Source: Thiothrix lacustris DSM 21227 (GTDB taxonomy: Bacteria > Pseudomonadota > Gammaproteobacteria > Thiotrichales > Thiotrichaceae). From it: a stretch of 64,000 bases of DNA. Location of the stretch: NCBI RefSeq assembly GCF_000621325.1, contig NZ_JHYQ01000006.1, positions 62,001 through 126,000 on the forward strand, written 5' to 3'. This document shows, one piece after another, positions 8,462 to 18,800 of the stretch. The notes beneath the pieces are model-generated. The model did no database searches and was not told the origin of the DNA. It was given only the letters and a program-made list of their open reading frames with translations. A program made the position numbers and the translations under genes. Each line of letters begins with the position of its first letter. Within the stretch, counting starts at the first letter, position 1.

Positions 8462-9667
8462 ATGAGTGTTTCCGCAAAAATCGTAACTGCCTTTATGATT
8501 GGACTGCTTTTTAGCGGCTATGTCGCCCGCAATCTGATCTTCGGCACACCTGTTGAAGCCCATGCCGTCATGAAGGGCGAATTGCGCCAAACCGTCGTCG
8601 CCAGCGGGCGTGTCACTTGGCCACAGCGCGTCTCCGTAGCGGCGGAAGTCACCGGGCGGGTTAGTAAAATTCCGGTGAAAGAAGGTCAGCAAGTCAAACG
8701 CGGGCAATTACTCATCCAGCTAGAAGACAGCACCGACCGCGCCAGCCTCGCGCAAGCAACCACTGCCGTAGCACTCGCCGAAGCCAAACTGCGCCAGCAA
8801 CGTGAAGTCAGCCTGCCCACCGCGCAAGAAACACTGCGCCAAGCACAAGCCGATGTCGAACAAACCCGCTTGCAACTTACCCGCATCCGCACGCTCAACA
8901 ACCAAAAATACATCAGCAAAACTGAATTGGATACCGCCCAGCGCAACCTCGATGTCGCCAACAGCAAGCTGGCGGCAGCCCAGTTACAAGTACAAAGTAA
9001 CCAACCTAACGGCAGCGATGCCCTGCTTGCCACAACCGCCTTGGCACAAGCCCGCGCTTCCTTGCAACTCGCACAGGTCAAGTTGGCACAAGATACTATC
9101 CTTGCGCCCGCTGACGGCACGCTGATCAGCCGCAGCATCGAACCGGGCGATATTGCCAGCGCAGGCAAAGCCTTGATGGTGTTGGCAGCGCAAGGCGAAA
9201 CCCAGATCGAAGTGCAAATCGACGAAAAGAACCTTGCCAAACTCGCCCTCGGCCAAGCCGCGTTGAGTTCCGCCGATGCCTTCCCCCAACAACGTTTTAA
9301 TGCCGAAGTCGCCTACATCAACCCCGGCGTAGATGCCACACGCGGCTCAATAGAAGTAAAACTGCGCGTCAAAGACCCGCCGGATTATTTGCGCCAAGAC
9401 ATGACCGTTTCAGTCGACATAGAAACCGCCCAAAAGCCTGACGCACTGGTGATTCCCACCGGGGCATTACGGGAGGCCAGCAGTGATGCGCCGTGGGTAC
9501 TGGTGGTGCGCAATAACCGCACTGTCCATCAAACCGTGACGCTGGGCTTGCGTGGCGATGAAAACGTGGAAGTGTTAAGCGGTCTAGCCGCAGGCGAACC
9601 CGTGATTCTGGCAAGCACCCCTCTGATCAAAGCTGACCAGCACGTGCGGGTGACATTGCCGCCATGA
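8462..9667 (+). CDS. HlyD/RND-type periplasmic adaptor of an ABC exporter
   Basis: A 401-residue membrane-fusion protein. The ATG at 8462 is chosen because the following residues form the N-terminal membrane anchor (VTAFMIGLLFSGYVA); an upstream in-frame start would lie inside the preceding gene. Order: anchor, lipoyl half-motif (GRVSKIPVKEGQQVKRGQLL), long alpha-hairpin around residues 95-195, second lipoyl half (DTILAPADGTLISRS), then beta-barrel and membrane-proximal domains. It links an inner-membrane transporter to the outer membrane or bridges the periplasm. The permease starts inside its stop codon (ATGA overlap). Confidence 0.9.
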   Translation: MSVSAKIVTAFMIGLLFSGYVARNLIFGTPVEAHAVMKGELRQTVVASGRVTWPQRVSVAAEVTGRVSKIPVKEGQQVKRGQLLIQLEDSTDRASLAQATTAVALAEAKLRQQREVSLPTAQETLRQAQADVEQTRLQLTRIRTLNNQKYISKTELDTAQRNLDVANSKLAAAQLQVQSNQPNGSDALLATTALAQARASLQLAQVKLAQDTILAPADGTLISRSIEPGDIASAGKALMVLAAQGETQIEVQIDEKNLAKLALGQAALSSADAFPQQRFNAEVAYINPGVDATRGSIEVKLRVKDPPDYLRQDMTVSVDIETAQKPDALVIPTGALREASSDAPWVLVVRNNRTVHQTVTLGLRGDENVEVLSGLAAGEPVILASTPLIKADQHVRVTLPP

Positions 9668-10890
9668 ATACTGTCTTCCCGTTTGAATGGATTCTGGCGA
9701 TTCGCTTCATGCGCGAAGCCCGGATGCAAACCTTGCTGATCATGTCGGGTGTGGCTCTCGGCGTATCGGTGATTGTGTTTATCTCTGCCCTGATTAGCGG
9801 CCTGCAAACCAATCTGTTTCGCCGCACGCTGGATTTTCAGGCGCAAATCGTGATTCTGCCGCCTAAAGAAGTGTCCCGCCCCTTGCATAAAGCGGGGGAA
9901 GGGATGCTCGCCACGCTGGTACAGCCACGGGCGCAACGCTTGCAGTCGGTCGACCAATGGCAAACCGTACTCGCCCAAGTAGCCAAAATGGACGGGGTTA
10001 GCGTGGTTGCTCCGGTGGTAGCGGGGGCGGGTTTTATCGTTCGCGGTGAAGCCAACAAAGCCGTCGGCTTAACCGGCATTGAACCCGAAACCTACCTGCA
10101 ACTCATCGCCCTCAATAGCAAAATCATCGCAGGCACAGCCAATATCACTGGCACGGACATCTTGGTCGGTATGGATTTGGCGAAAGATTTGGGCGTGTGG
10201 ACAGGCGATAAACTCAATTTGCAAACCGCTTCCGGCGGCACGGCAACCTTGAGCATTCGCGGCATTTTTGATTTCGGCAATAGCGGAATGAATTCACGTT
10301 CGGTGTACATTGCGCTGCGTACTGCGCAAAGCCTGCTCGATTTGGCAGGCGGTGTCACCAGTGTCGAAGTTAATCTGGAAGCGCCGTTTACAGCGGAAAC
10401 CGTGGCGCAAACCATTCAGGCGCAAACCGGCTTGAAGGTCGACAGTTGGATTGCCACCAACGCGCAATTCTTTAGCGCACTGGAGGCACAGTCCATGTCT
10501 AACACCGTGATTCGCTTTTTCGTGGGGCTGACTGCCGCCTTGGGTATCGCCAGCGTACTGGTGGTATCGGTGGTGCAGAAATCTAAAGCGATTGGCATCT
10601 TGCGGGCGACGGGCACGTCGCGGCAGCAAATTTTGCGGCTGTTTTTGCTGCAAGGCGCGTTGACGGGCTTAATAGGTTCGCTGCTAGGCGCGGTAGTCGG
10701 TTGGCTGTTTTTAAATGCGTGGCGCAAGATTGCGGTTAACGCCGATGGTACACAATTGTTCCCGATTACGTTTGACCCGATGCTGTTTGTGTACGCAGCC
10801 GTGGGCGCAACATTGGTGGGAACACTGGCTGCGCTGTTCCCGGCATTGCAGGCTGCGCGGCTTGACCCGGCGGTGGCGATTCGTGGCTGA
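9664..10890 (+). CDS. ABC exporter permease, FtsX/MacB-like
   Basis: A 408-residue protein with one N-terminal helix ([25 protein letters not shown]), a periplasmic domain of about 230 residues, and three C-terminal helices from about 275 onward with the FtsX-type segment [21 protein letters not shown]. This is the DevC/MacB topology used for export or mechanotransmission rather than bulk uptake. It overlaps the adaptor gene by four bases, and the ATPase gene starts inside its last codons, so the three proteins should form one complex. Substrate not deducible. Confidence 0.9.
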   Translation: MNTVFPFEWILAIRFMREARMQTLLIMSGVALGVSVIVFISALISGLQTNLFRRTLDFQAQIVILPPKEVSRPLHKAGEGMLATLVQPRAQRLQSVDQWQTVLAQVAKMDGVSVVAPVVAGAGFIVRGEANKAVGLTGIEPETYLQLIALNSKIIAGTANITGTDILVGMDLAKDLGVWTGDKLNLQTASGGTATLSIRGIFDFGNSGMNSRSVYIALRTAQSLLDLAGGVTSVEVNLEAPFTAETVAQTIQAQTGLKVDSWIATNAQFFSALEAQSMSNTVIRFFVGLTAALGIASVLVVSVVQKSKAIGILRATGTSRQQILRLFLLQGALTGLIGSLLGAVVGWLFLNAWRKIAVNADGTQLFPITFDPMLFVYAAVGATLVGTLAALFPALQAARLDPAVAIRG

Positions 10891-11602
10891 CCTTAACGCC
10901 ATTACCCTGCAACTCAAGGGCATCCGTAAAGCCTACAATATCGGTTTGCCTGCTGAAACCGAAGTGCTGCACGGGCTGGATTTGACCATCGAACGTGGCG
11001 AATTTGTTGCGCTGATTGGCCCTTCGGGGTCGGGTAAAAGTACCCTGCTGAACTTGATTGGTTTGCTCGACAAGCCTACAGCGGGGGAGCTGTTCATCAC
11101 CGGGCAGGCGACTAGCCACTTGCAGGATCGTGAACTCACGTTGTTGCGTGCCAAAGCCATCGGTTTTGTGTTCCAGTTCCACAATTTACTGCCTGAGTTC
11201 ACCGCGCTGGAAAACGTGATGTTGCCCATGCTCGCCGCTCGTGGTCGCCCTGATGAGGCGATGCGCTTACGCGCTGCGGAGCTGATTGAGCAAGTCGGGC
11301 TGAGCAAAGTGGGTAAGCACATGAGCAATGATTTATCGGGTGGGCAACAACAGCGCGTTGCCATTGCCCGCGCGTTGGTGATGCAACCCGCGCTGGTGCT
11401 CGCCGACGAACCTACCGGCAACCTCGACACCCAATCTGCCGATAACGTGTTTGATTTGCTGCGCCGCGTGAATGAAGCCAGCGATACCAGCTTTTTAATC
11501 GTTACCCACGACCCGCGTTTGGCGCAGCGTTGCGACCGCATTATTGAATTGGTGGACGGGCGCATTGATTCGGATAAAGCCAACCGAGCATCGTTACCAT
11601 GA
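10883..11602 (+). CDS. ABC exporter ATP-binding protein, LolD/MacB type
   Basis: A 239-residue ATPase starting at GTG 10883, which overlaps the permease stop by eight bases; the longer upstream frame is only a shadow of the permease gene. Walker A is GPSGSGKST (residues 46-54), followed by the Q-loop, signature [15 protein letters not shown], Walker B LVLADEPT and the H-loop in VTHDPRL. FNLLP is replaced by [14 protein letters not shown], as usual in lipoprotein/macrolide-type exporters. It energises the permease at 9664. Its stop overlaps the start of the P-type ATPase gene (ATGA), so all four genes are translationally coupled. Confidence 0.92.
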   Translation: MADLNAITLQLKGIRKAYNIGLPAETEVLHGLDLTIERGEFVALIGPSGSGKSTLLNLIGLLDKPTAGELFITGQATSHLQDRELTLLRAKAIGFVFQFHNLLPEFTALENVMLPMLAARGRPDEAMRLRAAELIEQVGLSKVGKHMSNDLSGGQQQRVAIARALVMQPALVLADEPTGNLDTQSADNVFDLLRRVNEASDTSFLIVTHDPRLAQRCDRIIELVDGRIDSDKANRASLP

Positions 11603-14136
11603 TGAAAACAACACACACAGGCCTTAGCCAAGCTGAAGCCGCCCGCCGTTTGGCATCTGAAGGCGGCAACCTGCTTCCCGGCAGTACCCCCAAATCCTTG
11701 TTCAGCATCGCCTTGAACGTATTCACCGAACCTATGTTCCTGATGCTCTTGGTAGCGGGCGGTATTTACCTCGTGCTGGGTGATCGTGCTGAAGCCTTGT
11801 TCCTGCTCGGCTTCGTGTTCATCATCATCGGCATTACTTTGGCACAAGAGCGCAAGACGCAACGGGCGCTGGAATCCTTGCGTGACCTGTCTGCGCCGCG
11901 TGCCTTGGTGATACGTGATGGGCAGGAAATTCGCATTCCGGGGCGCGAAGTGGTACGCGGCGATGTGCTGGTGCTGCACGAAGGCGACCGCATTCCCGCT
12001 GATGCCTTGCTGCTGGACGGGCAGTTGAGCGTGGACGAATCCCTGCTCACGGGTGAAGCCGTGCCCGTCAACAAGTCGTCCGCAGCGGCAGGAACCCGCT
12101 TTGCCCAACCCGATGGCGAAAGCACCGCCTCCCTGTATGCCAGCACCGTCGTGACCAAAGGCGTGGGGATGGCGGAAGTATACATGACCGGCATCAATAC
12201 CGCCGTCGGGCGTATCGGGCAAGCGTTGTCCTCCACACAGGAAGCGCCGTCCGGCTTGCAACAAGCTTCACGTAAACTGATTCTCACCCTGACCATCGTG
12301 GGTTTGGCGCTTGCCACATTGCTGGTGTTGCTCGGCTGGTTGTGGGACGGGCGGGCGTTTCTGGATAGTTTGTTGTCCGGCATTACGCTGGCCATGGCGA
12401 TTTTGCCGGAAGAAATTCCAGTAATCCTCACCGTGTTTCTGGCTTTGGGTGCATGGCGTATTTCTCGGCAAAAAGTATTAACGCGACGGGTGACAGCCGT
12501 TGAAGCTTTGGGCGCAATCACCGTATTGGCGGTGGATAAAACCGGCACGCTCACCCAAAACCGCATGAAGATGGCGGAATTGCTAACAGCAGGTGAAAGC
12601 TTCCGCGACGACGGCGCAAACGCTTTGCCCGAAGCCTTCCACGAACTCGCCGAATTTACCCTGTTAGCCACGCCGCTGGACCCTTTCGACCCGATGGAAA
12701 AAGCCATTCAAGTGTTCGCGCAGCAATGGTTGAGGGACACGGAACATTGGCATTCGCAAGCGCCGGAATTTCAGTACGATTTGTCGGCGGATATACTGGC
12801 GATGACGCAGGTGTTCTCTAGCACTGAAGCCAGCGAACACTTACTGGCGTGCAAAGGTGCACCCGAAGCGGTGGCGGATTTGTGCCATCTGCCTGCCGCT
12901 GAGCGCGATACGATCCAGCAGCAAGTAACCCAAATGGCGGAGCGCGGCTTGCGCGTATTGGGCGTCGCCAAAGGCCAATGGCAAGGCACTGAGTTGCCGC
13001 AAAGTCAGCACGATTTCACCTTTGCATTTCTGGGACTGGTGGGCTTTGTTGATCCGCCGCGCCCGGAAGTGCCTGCCGCGATTGCCGAATGCCGCGCCGC
13101 TGGGGTGCGCATTATCATGATGACCGGTGACCACCCCGCAACAGCTCGGGCGATTGCACAACAAGTCAGCCTGAGCAACCGTTCTGCGGTCATGACCGGC
13201 GCGGAAGTCGCCGCCCTCAGCGATGCCGAATTGCATGAGCAGTTGCAGCAGGTGGATATATTCACCCGCTTGCAGCCAGAACAAAAACTGCGGCTGGTGC
13301 AGGTGCTGCAACAAGGTGGTGAAGTGGTCGCCATGACCGGCGATGGTGTCAACGATGCGCCTGCACTCAAAGCCGCCAATATCGGCATTGCAATGGGCGA
13401 ACGCGGTACGGATGTTGCCCGCGAAGCCGCCGCGCTGGTGTTGCTGGATGACAGTTTTGCCAGCATTGTCGCGGCAATCCGCCAAGGGCGGCGCATTTAC
13501 GACAATATCACCAAGGCAACCGCGTTCACTTTCGCGGTACACATGCCGATTATTGTGCTGGCACTGATTCCGGCCTTGTTGCATTGGCCGTTGTTGTTGT
13601 TGCCCATGCACATTGTGTTGCTGGAATTGCTGATTGACCCTGCCTGTTCGATTGTATTTGAGGCCGAACCGGAAGCCAGCGGCATCATGACCCGCCCACC
13701 GCGCCAACTAACGGATTCGCCGTTTGCTTTTAGCACGCTGCTTTATCCGCTGCTGCAAGGCATCGGTGTGGCGGAAGTGTTGCTGTTTGGGCATTGGCTG
13801 CTGGATGGTCAAGGTTTCAATGCGGCGGAAATGCGTGGTGTTATCTTCATCGGCCTGGTGCTGGGTTTATGCTTGCTCATCCTTGCCAACCGCAATGTAT
13901 CGAAATCGGTACTGCATGGCATCACGGGTGGGAATCCGTGGATTGCGGGGATATTTGGGGCAGTCGTGGTGTTGCTAAGCGTGGTATTTACCGTGCCTTT
14001 CCTGCGCGACATTATGGGGTTTACCGCGATGGGTGCACCCCAGTTACTGGCTGGTTTTGCCTTGCTGTTGGGGATTGGCGTATGGCTGGAAATCTTGCGC
14101 TGGGTCAGTGGCCATGTCAGGGGCTACAACCCCTGA
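11599..14136 (+). CDS. P-type cation-transporting ATPase (P2/P3-like, PEEIP motif)
   Basis: An 845-residue ion pump. It has an N-terminal cation-ATPase domain ([17 protein letters not shown]), actuator loop LTGEAVPV, phosphorylation motif DKTGTLT with Asp313, and hinge [12 protein letters not shown]. About eight to ten membrane segments are seen. Helix M4 reads PEEIPV, where SERCA-like Ca2+ pumps have PEGLP. PEE(F/I)P variants occur in a branch of bacterial pumps of uncertain ion specificity. There is no heavy-metal-binding N-terminal domain. The start overlaps the ABC ATPase stop, so it belongs to that operon. Call as P-type ATPase is firm; the ion is unknown. Confidence 0.9.
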   Translation: MMKTTHTGLSQAEAARRLASEGGNLLPGSTPKSLFSIALNVFTEPMFLMLLVAGGIYLVLGDRAEALFLLGFVFIIIGITLAQERKTQRALESLRDLSAPRALVIRDGQEIRIPGREVVRGDVLVLHEGDRIPADALLLDGQLSVDESLLTGEAVPVNKSSAAAGTRFAQPDGESTASLYASTVVTKGVGMAEVYMTGINTAVGRIGQALSSTQEAPSGLQQASRKLILTLTIVGLALATLLVLLGWLWDGRAFLDSLLSGITLAMAILPEEIPVILTVFLALGAWRISRQKVLTRRVTAVEALGAITVLAVDKTGTLTQNRMKMAELLTAGESFRDDGANALPEAFHELAEFTLLATPLDPFDPMEKAIQVFAQQWLRDTEHWHSQAPEFQYDLSADILAMTQVFSSTEASEHLLACKGAPEAVADLCHLPAAERDTIQQQVTQMAERGLRVLGVAKGQWQGTELPQSQHDFTFAFLGLVGFVDPPRPEVPAAIAECRAAGVRIIMMTGDHPATARAIAQQVSLSNRSAVMTGAEVAALSDAELHEQLQQVDIFTRLQPEQKLRLVQVLQQGGEVVAMTGDGVNDAPALKAANIGIAMGERGTDVAREAAALVLLDDSFASIVAAIRQGRRIYDNITKATAFTFAVHMPIIVLALIPALLHWPLLLLPMHIVLLELLIDPACSIVFEAEPEASGIMTRPPRQLTDSPFAFSTLLYPLLQGIGVAEVLLFGHWLLDGQGFNAAEMRGVIFIGLVLGLCLLILANRNVSKSVLHGITGGNPWIAGIFGAVVVLLSVVFTVPFLRDIMGFTAMGAPQLLAGFALLLGIGVWLEILRWVSGHVRGYNP

Positions 14137-14138
14137 CA
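14115..14138. terminator. Bidirectional terminator between the convergent P-ATPase and EncFtn genes
   Basis: TGTCAGGGG (14115-14123) pairs exactly with CCCCTGACA (14130-14138) across a 6-base loop. It overlaps the ATPase stop codon and lies just beyond the end of the convergent gene. Confidence 0.7.
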
Positions 14139-14147
14139 TTCAGGCGT

Positions 14148-14435
14148 TTACGGGTGCGCGATGGGTTTTTCGGTGAACAGGTAATCCTTGAGTTCCTTGG
14201 AAAACCTCGGGTCTTTGCGCCGAATCCATTCCAGCACCATCGAGGCGTGTTCCTTTTCCTCGTCACGATTGTGTTCCAGAATGGCTTTGAGTTCTGGATC
14301 TTTGCAGGCATCCGCCCGCTGGTTATACCAGTCGACCGCTTCCAGCTCTTCCATTAGCGAAACAATGGCGCGGTGCATATCGCGGGTTGCATCCGACAGT
14401 TCTTCGATGGGTTCGTGATAACCGACACTCGACAT
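14148..14435 (-). CDS. Encapsulated-ferritin-like (EncFtn) protein without encapsulin
   Basis: A 95-residue protein strikingly like Rhodospirillum rubrum EncFtn: HEPIEELSDATRDMHRA, then MEELEAVDWYNQR (metal-site Glu29/30/32 region and Trp36) and HNRDEEKEHASMVLEW (Glu59, Glu60, His63). These residues build the di-iron ferroxidase centre at the dimer interface of annular decamers. It stops at LFTEKPIAHP and lacks the C-terminal targeting extension that docks EncFtn inside encapsulin. No encapsulin shell gene is adjacent. The neighbours are CbpM and CbpA on the same strand, suggesting a stress setting. It probably oxidises Fe2+ but would need another store or act alone. Confidence 0.88.
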   Translation of the reverse strand: MSSVGYHEPIEELSDATRDMHRAIVSLMEELEAVDWYNQRADACKDPELKAILEHNRDEEKEHASMVLEWIRRKDPRFSKELKDYLFTEKPIAHP

Positions 14436-14462
14436 TTTCTACTCCTTAACATCCATTAAAAT

Positions 14463-14783
14463 TTACTGAATAGGCTTGAGATTGTGACGCAATGCCTTGA
14501 TTTCATCCAGCAACTCCACCGCTAGGGCTGCGCCCGCCAGATTCACGCCCAAATCTTGCTGAAGGTGGATCACGGTACGCACCCGTACCACACTTTCCCC
14601 GGCAAATTGCCATTGGGTGGTGGTTTGCTGGTAGTCGAGGGGTTCAATAATGCCCTCGTCCACCATTTGCAGCAGTTCTTCCGCAGGCAATGCGCAGGTA
14701 CGGCACAGATCTTCCAGCGAAAACAGCGCGTCTTCTTCGAGAATAATGCCTGCCAGTGCTTCCAGTTTGCTTGTTTTCATCAC
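14463..14783 (-). CDS. cbpM: Chaperone modulator CbpM
   Basis: A 106-residue protein with an N-terminal winged-helix/MerR-like part (FSLEDLCRTCALPAEELLQMVDEGIIEP) and a C-terminal helix (LQQDLGVNLAGAALAVELLDEI), matching CbpM, which binds the J domain of CbpA and inhibits it. Its gene directly abuts the stop of the CbpA gene, the usual cbpA-cbpM order, so the two are co-transcribed. Confidence 0.88.
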   Translation of the reverse strand: MMKTSKLEALAGIILEEDALFSLEDLCRTCALPAEELLQMVDEGIIEPLDYQQTTTQWQFAGESVVRVRTVIHLQQDLGVNLAGAALAVELLDEIKALRHNLKPIQ

Positions 14784-15692
14784 TTACACTCCCATTCCGG
14801 CGCGTGGATTGAAGGTTCGTTCCTGTGCCAATTCACTGTACAAAGCCTTGGCCTTATCGCTGAGGGTATCCGGTAGCACCACTTTCAGCGTGACGTAGAA
14901 ATTGCCCGGTGACTGAGCTGGAATACCGCGCCCTTTCAGGCGTAGTTTGCGCCCGCTGGATGAACTCGCCGGAATCTTCATGTCTACCGACCCATCCGGG
15001 GTGGGGATTTTGACACTGCCGCCCAGCGCGGCTTCCCACGGGGTTATGGGCAATTCCAGATACACATCGAGTTCCTCAACGCGGTACAGTGAATGCGGGT
15101 TAAAGGCAATTTCCAGATACAAATCACCCGCACTGCCACCCCCGACGCCGGGATTGCCTTGCCCTTGCAGACGGATATGCTGGCCTTGCTTAACCCCTTT
15201 GGGAATTTTGATATTCAGGGTACGCTCTTGCAGGAAGGGGCGACCATCCGCTCCACGCTCGGTGGTGCGCATAGTCAAGCAGCGGGTAGCGCCGTGATAA
15301 GCATCTTCCAGATCAATCGACACCTTGGCGTAACTGTCTTCACCGTTTGCCTGATACGCCCGACTACCTGCACGCGCTCGTTGCGCAAACAGGTCGGCAA
15401 GGAAATCATCAAAGTCGGCGGAGCGCCCCGCACCCGCATTGCCACCCGGCGGCGGGCGGGAATGGCGCTGGGCTTTCAGGTCTTCGCCCAATTGGTCATA
15501 GGCAGCACGTTTTTCCGGGTCTTTCAGCACTTCGTAGGCTTCGCCCACTTCCTTGAACTGTTCCTCGGCGTTGCTTTCCTTGCTGATGTCAGGGTGATAT
15601 TTGCGCGCTAGTTTGCGGTAAACACGCTTGATGTCATCCTGTGTGGCTTCTTTGCTCAGTCCTAGGACTTTGTAGTAATCCTTGTATTCCAT
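14784..15692 (-). CDS. cbpA: DnaJ-type co-chaperone CbpA
   Basis: A 302-residue class II J protein. It has a J domain at residues 1-70 with the HPD tripeptide (KYHPDIS), a Gly/Pro-rich linker with PPPGGNAGAGR, no zinc-finger CxxCxGxG repeats, and the two C-terminal substrate-binding barrels (ISLEDAYHGATR, IPKGVKQGQHIRL, ITPWEAALGGSVKIPT). It delivers clients to DnaK and, in E. coli, also binds DNA in stationary phase. It is followed at once by cbpM and then the EncFtn gene; the three may form a stress operon. Confidence 0.92.
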   Translation of the reverse strand: MEYKDYYKVLGLSKEATQDDIKRVYRKLARKYHPDISKESNAEEQFKEVGEAYEVLKDPEKRAAYDQLGEDLKAQRHSRPPPGGNAGAGRSADFDDFLADLFAQRARAGSRAYQANGEDSYAKVSIDLEDAYHGATRCLTMRTTERGADGRPFLQERTLNIKIPKGVKQGQHIRLQGQGNPGVGGGSAGDLYLEIAFNPHSLYRVEELDVYLELPITPWEAALGGSVKIPTPDGSVDMKIPASSSSGRKLRLKGRGIPAQSPGNFYVTLKVVLPDTLSDKAKALYSELAQERTFNPRAGMGV

Positions 15693-15821
15693 CAGGCTCC
15701 CCTTAGCATTTCAATACGATCCTGCTATCTAAGATAGCGCATTTTTGTCGCTGGGTGTTCAGTTAAGCTGCCCGGCAAGGTATGCTTGCCGTCGCGATTA
15801 CGCTTGCTCTTGAGTGAAACC

Positions 15822-18800
15822 ATGACCCCATTCGTCCACCTCCGTCTCCATACCGAATATTCCTTGGTCGACAGCACCATCCGTATCAAGCCGCTGATGA
15901 AAGCGGTCGAAAAGATTGGAATGCCTGCGATTGCCATCACTGACCTCAATAATTTCTTCGGGCTGGTCAAGTTTTACAAAGCTGCGATGGGCACGGGTAT
16001 CAAGCCCATCTTCGGCGTTGACGTATTGCTGACGGATGAGCAGGGCACTGACATCTTGTTCCATATTATCCTGCTATGCCAGAACAATACTGGATACAGC
16101 AATATTACCAAACTGATCTCCCGCGCTTATCAGCAAGGGCAAGTGCTGGGTTTACCCCGCGTCTCCCGTGAGTGGATCAAGGAATTCAGCGAAGGCGTGA
16201 TCATGCTTTCCGGCGGGCGCGAAGGCGACGTAGGCCAAGCGCTGCTATCTGGCAACCAGGATTTGGCTGAAAAACGCCTGCAAGAATGGCTGACAACGTT
16301 CCCCGACCGTTATTACTTGGAGCTGCAACGTACCGGGCGCGATGGCGAGGAAGATTACATCCACGCGGCGATTGATCTGGCGCTGCTGCACGACATTCCG
16401 GTGGTCGCCACCAACGATGTGCGCTTTACCGCCGAATCCGACTTTCCGTCCCACGAAGCCCGCGTCTGTATCCGCGACGGCTATGTGTTGGCTGACCCCA
16501 AACGCCCCAAACGTTACAGCCCGCAGCAATACTTGCGTACCCCGGATGAAATGGTGGAACTGTTCGCCGATATTCCCAGCGCCATCAGCAATACCGTTGA
16601 AATCGCCAAACGCTGCAATGTTTCGCTGACACTGGGCAAAAACTACCTGCCACAGTTTCCGATCCCGCAGGGTCTTACCGAAGCCGAATATTTCTGCCAA
16701 GTCAGCGAAAAGGGTTTGGAAGAGCGCCTCGATTTTCTCTACGGTGAAAAATTTCCGCGCGGCACGCCGGGATTTGCAGAAAAGCGCAAGCCTTACGATG
16801 AACGCCTGAAAATCGAACTTGATGTTATCAACGAAATGGGGTTTCCCGGTTACTTCCTGATCGTTGCCGACTTCATCCAGTGGGCGAAAGACAACGGTAT
16901 TCCGGTAGGCCCAGGGCGGGGTTCCGGTGCGGGTTCACTGGTGGCGTATGCGTTGAAAATCACCGACCTTGACCCGTTGGCTTACGATTTACTGTTTGAA
17001 CGTTTCCTCAACCCTGAACGGGTGTCCATGCCTGACTTCGACATCGACTTCTGCATGGATGGGCGTGACAAAGTGATTGATTACGTGGCCAGAACTTACG
17101 GGCGTAATCAGGTCTCGCAGATTATCACCTACGGTTCGATGGCGGCGAAAGCGGTGGTGCGTGACGTGGGGCGGGTGCTGGGGCATCCGTATGGTTTTGT
17201 TGACCGCATTGCCAAGCTGATTCCGTTCACCATCGGTATTACCTTGTCAGACGCGTTGGGGCGTACCCCCAAGTCCGAAAAGGATTCCGAACTGGTATCC
17301 CCCGACCTGATCGAGTTGTACAACAGCGATGAAGAGGTGAAATCCCTGCTGGATTTGGCAATCTCACTGGAAGGTTTGTCGCGCAACACCGGCAAACACG
17401 CGGGCGGGGTGTTGATTTCACCCACCGATCTGACCGATTTCACCGCGATTTGCTGCGAAGAAAACGGCGAAGGCGTGGTGTCGCAGTTCGATAAGAACGA
17501 TGTGGAAGACATCGGGCTGGTCAAATTCGACTTTTTGGGCTTGCGTAACCTCACCATCATTGATTGGGCGCTGCAAACCATCAACCGCAAGCAGGCCGCC
17601 AAGGGTTTGCCGCCGGTCGACATCAACCGCATTCCGTTGGATGACAAGGCTTCGTTTGACCTGCTCAAGGCGCAAAAAACCACGGCGGTTTTCCAGCTTG
17701 AATCACGCGGCATGAAAGACCTGATTCGTCGCCTGCAACCGGACGTGTTCGAGGATGTGGTGGCACTGGTCGCGCTGTTCCGCCCAGGCCCATTGCAGTC
17801 GGGGATGGTGGATGATTTCATCAACCGTAAAAAAGGCATTGCCAAGGTCGAATACCCGCATCCCAGTCTGGAGCAAATCCTCAAGCCGACCTACGGGGTA
17901 ATTGTTTACCAAGAACAGGTCATGCAGATTGCGCAAGTCCTCGCCCAGTACACCTTGGGCGGTGCGGACATGTTGCGCCGGGCAATGGGTAAAAAGAAAC
18001 CGGAGGAAATGGCCAAGCAGCGTTCCATTTTCATGGAAGGCTCGCGCAACAATAATGTCGATGAAAGTCAGGCTGGTTATATTTTCGATCTGATGGAAAA
18101 GTTCGCGGAATACGGTTTCAACAAATCGCATTCAGCCGCTTATGCCCTTGTTGCCTTCCAGACCGCATGGCTAAAAGCGCACCATCCGGCGGCGTTCATG
18201 GCTGCCGTTATGTCGGCGGATATGGATAACACCGAAAAAGTCGTGACCCTGCTGGATGATTGCCGCCAATTGAATTTACAGGTATTGCCGCCCGATATTA
18301 ACCGTTCTGAATACCAGTTCACGGTGGATGACAAGAACCGCATTATCTACGGCCTCGGTGCTGTCAAAGGCGCAGGGGAGGCAGCACTTAGCGTGCTGGT
18401 GGAACAGCGTAACAAGGAGGGTGCCTTCCAATCGCTTGCTGATCTGTGCAAGCGTTCCGGCACGCAAAAGGTGAATCGGCGTGTGCTGGAAACGTTGATA
18501 AAGTCCGGTGCTTTCGACAGTTTGGGCGGAACTCGCCGCGCCATGCTCGAATTCCTGCCCGAAGCGATGCGCATGGCGGAACAGTACAACCGTAATCAGG
18601 GTACGGGGCAAACCGATCTGTTTGGTGGGCTGTTCGGTGGCGGCGTGGCAGAATCCACCCCGGAAACCGCGATGCCCGTCCGCGAGGAGTTTCCCGAAAA
18701 GGAACGTTTACGTTTAGAAAAGGAAACGTTGGGTTTGTATCTGACCGGGCATCCATTGGATGAGTATAAGGAAGAAATTGCTGGCTTAGGTAGTCGCAAA

